64,000 nucleotides of DNA from Entamoeba invadens IP1 (lineage: Eukaryota; Evosea; Mastigamoebida; Endamoebidae), in the NCBI RefSeq assembly GCF_000330505.1, contig NW_004443630.1:11014-75013 (forward strand), written 5' to 3'. This document shows positions 9,584-18,687 of the stretch, in pieces (within the stretch, counting starts at the first letter, position 1; each line of letters starts with the position of its first letter). The translations under genes and the position numbers were made by a program. The notes under the pieces were generated by a model. It had not been told where the DNA came from and searched no databases. It was given only the letters and a program-made list of their open reading frames with translations.

Positions 9584-12062
9584 CAGGGTCCTCCTTTTTC
9601 CAAACCCTTGTCATAAAAACTGTAAACGTGGCAAATTCATAAAACGTGGCAACTTTGAATTGAAAAAAATCTATATCGATAATAAAACATATTAATATCG
9701 GATTTTTAAAAAGATGGCTTTTAAAACAAAAATTTTGTGAAGCCACTTTAAAATAAACAAGATATTGTTAAGTATTTTCAAAATAATTATCAAAAACATC
9801 AGTTAATTGTTGTTGTTAAACAAAACATAAAAATTACTAAATTTATAATAGTTCCATTTTATTGAGAGCTCTGTCTTTGACATACATTCTCGCTCGTAAC
9901 GAATTGTGAGCAAGATTGTTTTTGTTGTATCTTTTCAGTAAAGAAAAACTGGATTCACATATAGTAGTGGTGGGTGACATTGCAAGAAGCATTGCTAATA
10001 AACAGTAAAGTTTAGACCCACTTTCAAAAAATGGTGCATAATCAAGTAAGTCCAAAGACGAACTTAGATCTAAAGGATTTAAACGTCGTGTCAGTACCAC
10101 CTTTTTTCTGTCAGAGTCTTTTGACGGAAAGCCTCAAGATCCGGAGCTCCTCTGAGTTTATTAATTTCATCCTGGAGACATACAGTATTTAAATTAAGCG
10201 GCTTTTTTGTTGTAATATAATCGTCGAAGTTCATTGCCAATTCACAAAAATCGTCTAACTGTCCAAATTCATCCGTTTGTAATTGTTTAGAAAGTAGATT
10301 GTTACCCATTCTTTTAATATACTCGACGCTGGTTACATGATAAACTGGAGATGTTGCAACTGATGCAAAACGGACTCTGAGGGCAGAATGTAAACATTCC
10401 AACATTGAATACATTCCTGTTGTTGAAAATGTCGAGTCCTTAAAAAATCGAGATGTGGAAAGTGTAAAAAAAATTTTATTTACAATTTCTATTTTCATCT
10501 CTTCAATCCTTTTTATAAGTTTTTGCACTTTCTTATAACTTCGAAATAAAATAGCTCTTTTTGATTGAAGCTCTCGGTTTAATTCTTGAGCAATTCCCAA
10601 TGTATCTAAAATAAACGAGACCTTATATCTAAGTTCCTTACTTTTGAATAACTCTTTGAGTTCACCAATTGTATAATCACCATATTCAAATTCATCATGA
10701 ATCGAACATTTCAAAAAGATGGTGATGTTATCGTAATTATTATAGACCCACCGAAAGACACACTCAAGTGAAAGGAATCTAGTTTTAACGTAAGTTGGAG
10801 GAGCACATTTGAATTGTTCTCTGAATTTTGGGTCATCTCGAAGAAAATCACAAACAGAAGATATGATATAAATACAATCATTAACCCCATTATCTGTAAT
10901 GCACTCCTCGACACAAAGGTTCAGACGATGACACATGCACCACATTGAAAAAATTGGACAGTACCTATTATCAATTGCTTGCAAATCACTCACAATACGA
11001 CCGGCCATACCCTTTCCACCATCTCTTGTATTACTTCCACCATCTGTCCCTATTTCTGCAACTTTCTTATAATCAATGTTGTGGTCTTCCAATACTCTTT
11101 TCATATTATATGACAGATTCAAACCAGACGCCTTTCCATATTGAACTTTTGCTTCGAGAAGCCTTGTGTGTATCTTGAGATCTTTGTCAACAGCTCTGAT
11201 GTAATACGAGTACCACGAATCTTTTGATATTTTACTTTCGTCCTCCAACACTCCAATATAAAGACTATCACTGAGTATTTGGTCAACTTCATTAACACAT
11301 GTTTCCGCTTGTTCAAACACTTTTCTCGTAATTGTCTGTTCGCTTGTTCTTATTTTTTCGAGAATTTCGATTCCTTTTTTTATGTACTCTCCTATAATAT
11401 CAATAATCTCTTTAAGTGCCGCATGTTTACTTATAATATTATTTGCAGCCATTATTGATGATAATTGTCCAGTTAATTCTCTTCCCGCTTGAACCAACTC
11501 AGCATCATTTCTTTTGGTTGATGAAGCTACAACTGCTGGACCGAACCTTTTGTACATTGCAACCTTTTCTCCACTATTAAAAGCGGTTAGAATGATTTTT
11601 CTTATTTGTGGATCTTTTATATCTTCTTTGTGAATATTGGGGTGTGATATAGTTTGGTTTCTGTCTATGGTTAACCCACACACTTTGCAAACAAAAATTC
11701 TTTTCTTTTTGTCTACTTCAATAAGCATTCTATTTTCCCATATTCTTGAATGGTCGATTTTTTGTTCGATGGGTAGTGAGCGTCTCATTTTATATTGTTT
11801 TGAGTTCTTTATTTTATTATCTATAATAAAACTGTTATCTAAATACAAAAGTACTCATGTTAATAATTTAAAATAATAATATACTTATAATCATTGTTTT
11901 TGTTGATTTATTTTTACATTTTTATATTTGTGTCAATAATCTGATCTTGGTCAAATAAGGTAATTTTTGCTTTGTTTTCGAGCTCTGTTTTTTTCCAAAT
12001 TCTTTTACCATTATTTTTCACATGAAACCCTTGTCAAAAAAATACTAAATTGGAGGACCCTG
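9584..12062 (-). mobile_element. hAT-family DNA transposon, both ends present
   Basis: 2479 bp bounded by perfect 11-bp terminal inverted repeats, CAGGGTCCTCC at 9584-9594 and its complement at 12052-12062. Both ends are flanked by the direct repeat CACAAAC (9577-9583 and 12063-12069), a 7-bp target-site duplication (hAT elements usually make 8 bp, so one base may have changed). CAGGG ends are typical of hAT elements. A subterminal 12-bp direct repeat AAACCCTTGTCA lies at 9602-9613 and 12025-12036 and could be a transposase binding site. The element encodes a BED/hAT transposase on the minus strand, and its retained ends suggest a fairly young insertion. Confidence 0.9.
9843..11788 (-). pseudogene. 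hAT transposase with one frameshift near the C terminus
   Basis: Translation from the ATG at 11788 gives a BED-like zinc finger (CKVCGL....HPNIH) and then the RNase-H-like hAT core: 'GVLEDESKIS', 'IGTDGGSNTRDGGKGM' and the signature 'WCMCHRLNLC'. This frame stops at 10091. The family's C-terminal dimerisation motif ('CESSFSLLKRYNKNNLAHNSLRARM' region) continues in the next frame to 9843. The break falls on an A6 run (minus strand, about 10110); one more A would join the frames smoothly. It is either a one-base-inactivated copy or a homopolymer miscall in an intact gene. Total length of about 650 aa is normal for the family. Confidence 0.85.
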
Positions 12063-12075
12063 CACAAACTCAGTT

Positions 12076-12218
12076 GTTGTGTATGTTAATTATTTGGAGT
12101 GTAACCATCTTAATTTAAATACAGTTGAAACCCCAATAACTCATTCACTACACAAGTCTGTTTAATTTTAGATAATAAATGATAAACCAATTTACAGACA
12201 TCATTCACAAATTACAGT
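12076..12218. other. Short noncoding spacer between hAT and MITE insertions
   Basis: AT-rich sequence between two mobile elements. I see no coding signal, RNA gene or repeat here. Confidence 0.5.
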
Positions 12219-12227
12219 GTCTTCATT

Positions 12228-12663
12228 GGGTAAGGCTTATTCCACCACCATCACCTTTAAAAATAGACTATTTTTACTATTTGATATAATATTCAAATTA
12301 AAATTATAGTAAATAGGAAACTGGGAAGATATTAGGTCTGGTTCCCGAATTCAAGAAATGCCGAAAATACACCTCGAGTCAGTGGAAACCGAGCGAGACG
12401 GAGCATTGAAAAGAAGGCTCATAAAGACGCACTCAAACAGTCTGTTTGTGCACCGTTTCACCCACTTTCCAAGTCCTCCCTTGGCGCGGATCCCCCTTGA
12501 CCCCCCCGCAAGCGGGGGGAACCACATCCGCGTCCACACAGTACGGACAAGGAAAGTGGGCGACATGGGGACGCACAAACAGTGGCTGAAAAATGAACTT
12601 CCTTCAAAAAACACTCGCGGCAAATACTTTATTTTGGTTAAGGTGGTGGAAAAAGCTGGTCCC
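12228..12663. mobile_element. MULE-like nonautonomous foldback element (MITE), copy 1
   Basis: 436 bp flanked by a perfect 9-bp target duplication GTCTTCATT (12219-12227 and 12664-12672), the size typical of Mutator-like elements. The ends form an imperfect inverted repeat (21 of 28 positions; core TTCCACCACC). The interior is nearly identical to the copy at 52037-52476. The GC-rich centre folds back on itself: CCCACTTTCC near 12460 pairs with GGAAAGTGGG near 12550, CTGTTTGTGC with GCACAAACAG, and CGCGGAT with ATCCGCG around a C-run/G-run apex. Small overlapping open frames on both strands come from this palindrome and are not genes. Confidence 0.85.
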
Positions 12664-12672
12664 GTCTTCATT

Positions 12673-13832
12673 CATTTAATGTTTGTGATTTTTGGCTTAT
12701 ACATAATTTATTATTAAAAACATACAATCAGAGTATCCAAAGAAACAATAAATTGTAATTACAATTTTGTTTAAAATATTACAATTAAAATTTCTGTAAA
12801 AATGGGATTATAAATCTAATCACTTAACTTGTATTTATCTGCAAGTTTTAAAACACTCCGATACAACCTAATAACAAAACAAGGTTATGTTTTTTATATG
12901 ACGAAATTGTTATTAAAAATAATGAAAGTGTTACTATTAATTTAATTTATTTAATATTAAAAATAAAACTCATTATTTTACTAAACACAAATGAAAAAAA
13001 ATATTTGGTTTTATTTAACAGGTAAATATTATAAGAAGGATTTTTGTCCGTTTATTATTAACCAAATAATAATATTTGCCCATTAAAAAACTCGAAAAAA
13101 AAATTGATCACAAATAAATGAGTAATTTAAATTCTAGATCGTATTTGAAAAATAAAATGAAAAGACGTAATAAGTTATTTGAGATTTCATAACAGATAAT
13201 CAACAATTATCACGTGCATTCACAATTCCACGTGAAATGGATACAATGATAAGCAGATTAATAAAATTTGCAATAACTTCACATTTTTTCGATTTTTTTT
13301 AAATTAAACCACTTTAAAACCTCCAACGACAAATAATCTCAATAAAAAATGGTGCGAATTGAAAGTATCATATTTTTCACAACTGTAAATCAACAGAAAA
13401 AAATCCTCCTTTAAAAATGTGTGATTGATGAAACTATTCTAAAAATAATAAAAAATTAAAAAACCCAAAAACGAAAAACTAAATAATAATAATAATGTTA
13501 TTAACGAGTTCGCCGAAAAAATACGAACACATAAATTGTACGCGTGAATTATAAACGCATAGTTGGTAAAGTTTGTTTTGTTCTGTGTCATTTAAGAAAT
13601 TCAAAAACAGAAATAAATGCGTGATAGAAACTGTCTCTATGTTGAAGAGCTTGCTGCTCTCGACACTCATTGATAAAAAATTCGAAGGGCAAATGGATCC
13701 AATTATTGTCAACGCACTTCCAAAATATTTGTTTACTTAACACTTAATTGGCTGAACCTTTCCTTAATGGACATACATAAACAAAATTTTACCATTATTA
13801 TTTTTTGCCTTTTTGTTCTTATTTTTCAATTC
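12673..13832. other. AT-rich spacer with possible coding remnant and piggyBac left end
   Basis: Mostly simple AT-rich sequence. A TTAA followed by CAGGT occurs at 13015-13023 and is a candidate left end for the downstream piggyBac element. From about 13574 to 13741 (+) there is a short, GC-richer open frame (ending '..DPIIVNALPKYLFT') that may be the relic of a gene, though I cannot assign it to a family. Confidence 0.35.
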
Positions 13833-15727
13833 ATGGAATGTGAATACCAACAAGATGATTGTTTAATATCAAGTGATGACGAAAGTAATGATCCATTTTT
13901 TGTGAAAATCATGTTGAAGAATATGATCAAAAAATAGAAAATGAAGAAGAATATTTTTTTGAAGAAAAAGATGATTATTTGGATGGATGGTCAAAAATCG
14001 AACCAAAACTTGGGATTTTTGATTTTCAAAAGTTTTGTGAAAAAGAAAATTTTTCGAAAACCGTTTTTTCTGAAGATTTCAAATCTCCTTTGGAATGTTT
14101 TAGAAAAATGTTTTCAAATGAAATGATTGAATTAATTGTTGAAGGTACAAATGAAAAGGCAGAAGAACTAATTAACGGGAAATGGATCCCAACTGATTTC
14201 GAAGAAATTGAATGTTTTCTTGGCATTTTGATTTATATTGGGGCAAACCAAAGAAGGGGAAACGTTGATCGCCTTTGGAGCCACAAATTCGGGATTATAT
14301 TTTTAAGAATAGGCATGAAGCGAGATAGATTCAAAGAATTGTTTCGATGTTTCCGGTGCGACAAAAAATGAAAGAGATCAAAAAAAGGAAAAAAACCAAT
14401 TTTTCAGCAACAAAAGAAATTTTTGATATTTTTTTTCGAAATATCACGGCAATATGCGACCCCGGTTCCCTGATATGTATAGATGAGCGAATGTTTGGTT
14501 TTAAAGGCCGTTGTCATGGTATTCAGTACTGCCCAGCCAAACCCACAAAACACGGCTTAAAATTTTACTGTTTGTGTCTTTATGACAAAAAAATGTGCAT
14601 CGGAATGACATTATATGAGGGAAAACTCGAGGAAAAAACGGGTTGAGTCATGGAGAATCAATTGTTCTAAAATTAGTACAAAACCTCCCAAAAAAAGAAT
14701 TTTTACTTCAGAGTGACAATTATTTTACAAGTGTCACGGTAATGCAGGAGTTGGAAGTCCGAAAAATCGGGTACATAGGTACCATGAACCAAAGAAGCAA
14801 AAATATTCCTTCTGAAGCGAAAAAAAAACACATATTTAGAAAAAGAAAGGAAAGTACAAAAAATGTAAAAGAAAAACAAAAAATCGATTGCGAAAATTGA
14901 GGAGGAATGGGACAAAATTTTTTTAAACTTGGGGAAATTGGTCCAGCTGAGCCAAAAAAACGAACAAAAAGGGAAAAATACAAAGAAAAAGCTGAAAAAA
15001 TTCTATCTTTTCAAAAATTCTTAAATTTAGAAAAGATTGAAATTAAAGAAGAAAAAATGAAATTAGAAGAAGAAAAAGAAAAAAATCCCGAAAATACACG
15101 CTTTTATTCAAAAGGGAACATTCTTTTGACTGCTTTTAACCCAAACAAAAGCAAAACTGTCATTATTGTTACCAATAAAATTCAAATTCCATTGATTGAC
15201 ATTCGAAGTGGAAAATCTTCAATAAATGTGGCTTACAATTATACAAAAACTCCAGTTGATACTTTTGATCAACTTTGCCAAGAGTATTCGTGCAAAATGA
15301 AAACGAGAAGATACAATTTGGCAATTGTTCAAAATATCCTGGATTGTTGCTGCACTAATGCCTATGCCATGTTTGAAAAAACAAAAATGTCTCATTTTGA
15401 TTTTTTAATTAAATTGTCTGAACAAATGTGTGAGAATTACGTTAAAAGAAGGCTTGATCGAGGGATGAAAAAAGGAGAAGAAAAAAGACAGCTGTTTGTT
15501 GAGTGTGGACTTCAAAAATGGTGGGAAGACGTTGTTGGGAAAAACAAAAAAATAACAAATTCCAAAGAAAAAAATCACTAACAGTTGCCAAAAAGAGATT
15601 TTGTGCTTTTTGCAAGAAAGTTGAAAAGGCTCGAACAAAAAGAATATGTGAATCTTGTGGTTTTCCAGTGTGCACTAAACACTCACTTTTCTTGTGCCCA
15701 AAATGCAAAAACCCCAAGAAAAAATAA
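13833..15727 (+). pseudogene. piggyBac-family transposase, multiply frameshifted
   Basis: Conserved DDE_Tnp_1_7 blocks occur in order but in changing frames: an acidic N terminus from the ATG at 13833; the 'FEEIECFLGILIYIGANQR' block (13979-14371); 'ICIDERMFGFKGR......KPTKHGLKFY' (14347-14646) with the first catalytic Asp; 'LQSDNYFTSVTVMQELE' with the second Asp and 'IGYIGT' (14643-14900); 'VAYNYTKTPVDTFDQLC' and 'NAYAMFE' (14907-15581); and the C-terminal Cys/His zinc domain 'CAFCKK......CESCGFPVCTKH....CPKC' (15503-15727). There are four frameshifts (about 13897, 14350-14371, 14640 and 15540-15580) and one in-frame TGA (14898-14900). Every shift has the sense of a single missing base. As written the copy cannot make transposase. 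Confidence 0.9.
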
Positions 15728-16587
15728 TAGTTTCTAAAATAAGTGACTTTTAAAAATATTTTTTTATTCTGAATTTTTTTAAATGATTTTCATTTGGCAA
15801 CTGAAAAAATAAAGTTAGAACATTAATTAACTTGAGAATCAAATAAGTATGTTTGAGTATGATAATGTCACTATGTATACACGTTGGTTTGAATGAAAAC
15901 CGACACAAGTGATACATAGTAATAAATAATAGAAATGAGTATAGTATAATCGTTATCAAAGAATTTGAGAGAAAAGTGTATTTTTTGAAAAAATAATGCA
16001 AAATCTTATATAATCGAGTTAACATTTATACTTTTTTTGAGTAAGATTATGTCCCAAAAGGGACATGGGTTGTTTTAAGTACTTTTTTTAAATTGGCTTC
16101 TATGTCTTTTTTTTCCTTGCCTTCAAAAAAATTTCTTTAAGCCATTTAAGTGTTAAAGTGAACCAACCCAACGTGGGAAACCCCAAAATCTTTTCCAAAA
16201 ATTGATATTTGGCAAATCTTAGTCAAATTAGTTCTCAATTATTATTTGTTTTCTTTCAGTTGTTGGCGGACAAAAAAACCGCCTTATAGTTTTAACAGGT
16301 TTTCCCCTTTATTTTTTTAAACCAAACTAAAATTTGCCTTTTATTACTTCTCCATTTTAAAATAATTACAAGGTAAAAATCTAACCTGTTAAAAAAAGTT
16401 TCATTGCTTATTTTTTGTATTTTGTTAAAGAAGGAAAGTAACAAAAAACAGAAAAATGATTATCCGCTATTTTTTGTTTTTTTATATTAATATATAAGTG
16501 GGTAAAACCCTTAATAGTACCCAAAATTAATTACTAAATTACCCACAAAATTGGTTCGAACAAACTAGAAAGTCAATAACTTCAGCC
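15728..16587. other. AT-rich spacer with small hairpins
   Basis: No gene seen. It contains the palindrome TGTCCCAAAAGGGACA near 16052, a GGCGG/CCGCC stem (16266-16270 with 16280-16284) and the TTAA-flanked mini-element listed separately. The 3' part is the promoter side of the TBC gene at 16588. Confidence 0.5.
16297..16388. repeat. 92-bp TTAA-flanked palindromic mini-element
   Basis: CAGGTT at 16297 and AACCTG ending at 16388 are perfect inverted ends, each adjoining a TTAA (16293-16296 and 16389-16392). With the flanks the inverted repeat is TTTAACAGGTT, 11 bp. The TTAA targets and shared CAGGT ends suggest a piggyBac-mobilised miniature element or a fragment of the adjacent piggyBac terminus. 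Confidence 0.45.
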
Positions 16588-18638
16588 ATGTCAAAGGATA
16601 ACGAGAAATGTGACAACGCTGGGATCATGGACAGCAGCTCAACAGGATCTGCCACATCACATAGTACAAATCATTTTCAAAACGAAACAAAACCAAATGA
16701 AGTTGGCGAGCCACCAAAAATAGACCTTCGTTCTCAAGAAAAAGCAACTGAAGAGGTCAAACATGGAAACGAAGAGAAAAACGACAATCCGATAGATGGA
16801 GAGGAATCCTTTGTATCAGACGTACAAGAAGAAAAAGAAGAAAAAGTGGTAGACCCCAAAAACGAAAAAACTAAAGAAGCGCCTTTTATTGAAAACCAAA
16901 CTGAAGAGGAAGAAGAACAAAATAAAGACAAAAATAAAGAGGAGAAAAAAACAGAGGAATCATCGGAAGAAAGTCCGGAAAACAAGCAAGAAAAACAAAA
17001 TAAAGAAACTATCGAAGACATGAGAGATGAGAAGGACAACACCAACGCAAATTTAAATAAAATAGAAGATACAAAAAAAGATGAATTATCAAATAATCAA
17101 ATGGATGACATAAAAAAAGAAGAAAAGAAAAGTTCGTCAGAAGAAGTTAACCAACAAAACGAACCCATAATTAACACCCCTAAAGAAAGCACAATAGAAC
17201 CCCCCAAAGAAGACCTTGAAAAGAAGACTGAACCAAATAAAACAGAGCCACAAAAGCCAGAAATGGGAGAAAACGAAACAAAGCAACTGATTGAGGCATG
17301 CAAAGCAGCAAACGCAGATGCTATCAAAGATCTTACAACAAACTTTGCGATCAATTATATGTACCGTTTGTTATTTTTTAAAGTACAATTTGCATATACT
17401 CATGTGTAGAAGATGATGAAGGAAAGACTTTTTTGCACCATTACTGCTCACAGAATAAAGACGATGTACTCTGTGTGAAGCCCATCAGCAATCAGCAGAA
17501 CACACGATTAAAAGACAAAGCTGGGAAATTGGCTGTTGAGTACGCACTTGAAAACAAACTTGACTTATCGACCAAAATGATACTTGAGGTGAACGATCGA
17601 ATGGATATTAAAGTGTGTTACGATCTTGGGCAGAACAGTGTGGAAAAACCTGATGTTGCAAACAGGTTTGGGTTCTTACATACTGATGACAAAGAGAAGT
17701 GCCAAATATACGACGTGAAGACGCTTTCCAAACACAAAATAAAACAGGAGGAATATCGTGATGTGAAGTGGAAAAAAATGATTTCGAACTGGACTCCCAC
17801 AAACGTACCCCGTAAAGTTGTTGAGCGCGTCTTAAAGGGAGCACCCCGTAAATACAAAGCGATGTTATGGAAAAAGCTATTAAACCTTGATACCATTGAC
17901 GAAAAGACAAAAACTGAATTTGAGAAGTTTAACGAAAAAGATGTGAGAAGTCCACACGATAAACAAATTGATTTGGACATCAACAGGACTTTTCAGTTGC
18001 ACTACAAATATAAGGTGCGGTTTGGTGCAGGACAAAAAGAGCTATTTGATGTTTTACATTCGTTTTCATTGATCGAACCTGAACTGGGATATATTCAAGG
18101 TATGTCGAGTGTTGTCTCGGTGTTTGTGCTAGAGTTGACGCCACTTGAGGCGTATGCTGCTACCAAAAGAATATGTGAAGAGAAATGGAAATGGAAAGAC
18201 ATGTTCAAAGATTTCGATTTGATACAAACACTATGGAAAATGACGTGTGAAATCATGAAAGAGAAATACCCTGAAATGTTTGAGTGCTTTAAAAAACAAG
18301 AAATCATCGACTGCCCATACCCGTTCTTTATATTTGAGTGGCAATATCTCTGGTTTATTCATGCATTCAATATAGAAACGTCACTTCGTGTATTTGATTA
18401 CATTTTGATGGATGGTATTGTCGCTTTAATGAGTGTAACAAACAACGTGCTCCATTACATCCATACGTACGTCCCAAAAATGAAAGGCAGTGACGAGTTG
18501 CAACAAAAACTCAAAACACCGCTCTGTCTCCTTCCACCAGAAAAGATGCCAACAGCAAACATGTTTATGAAATCATTGGAAGAGCACAGGCTTCCCAAAG
18601 AAGAGGTCGATGCATTGTTCAATAAGTGCAAAGTTTAA
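16588..18638 (+). CDS. TBC-domain Rab GTPase-activating protein with acidic N terminus and ankyrin-like repeats
   Basis: Two exons, 16588-17365 and 17410-18638, separated by a 44-bp intron (GTTTGT...TAG), give 668 aa. Splicing joins '..AINYMY' to 'QDDEGKTFLHHYC'. Residues 1-235 are Glu/Lys/Asn-rich low complexity. Residues about 236-310 resemble two ankyrin repeats ('EACKAANADAIKDL...DDEGKTFLHHYC', 'KDKAGKLAVEYALEN'). The TBC domain begins near 'GAPRKYKAMLWKKLL'. It keeps the catalytic Arg motif (IDLDINRTF) and the Gln finger (GYIQGM), so RabGAP activity is expected. TBC proteins accelerate Rab GTP hydrolysis on membranes. The gene lies beside a Rab and another TBC gene; whether they are partners is unknown. 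Confidence 0.9.
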
Positions 18639-18687
18639 TTTGCGAGTATAGTTTATTTTCATTTGAATGAATACAACAGCAAAACAG

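Larger units (their letters stand above)
9340..12075. mobile_element. Degenerate palindromic (MITE-like) element interrupted by the hAT element
   Basis: The left arm 9340-9390 is repeated in inverted orientation at 9537-9583, continuing at 12069-12075 on the far side of the hAT insertion. The best block (9366-9390 against 9537-9561) matches at 22 of 25 positions and includes ACCAGATAACGTTA and its complement. The outer block AACTGAG (9340-9346) pairs with CTCAGTT (12069-12075), which becomes adjacent only when the hAT element is removed. The spacer is about 150 bp and noncoding. Its family is unknown; a MULE-like or other MITE is likely. Confidence 0.6.
13015..16392 (+). mobile_element. Candidate full extent of piggyBac element
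   Basis: The piggyBac transposase remnant is bracketed by TTAA tetranucleotides (the family's obligatory target) at 13015-13018 and 16389-16392. Each is followed inward by CAGGT or its complement. The inverted match is only 5-6 bp, and a second TTAA-CAGGTT lies at 16293, so the right boundary could be 16296 instead. The ends are tentative. Confidence 0.4.

Noticed and set aside
12333..12346. tRNA B-box-like GGTTCCCGAATTC inside the MITE
   Set aside because: No A box at proper spacing and no cloverleaf; target duplications and TIRs show a DNA element, not a tRNA or SINE.
12351..12717. Overlapping 106- and 119-codon open frames on both strands, repeated at 52165-52506
   Set aside because: They lie inside the palindromic MITE core. 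Similar texts on both strands come from foldback symmetry, with no independent coding evidence.
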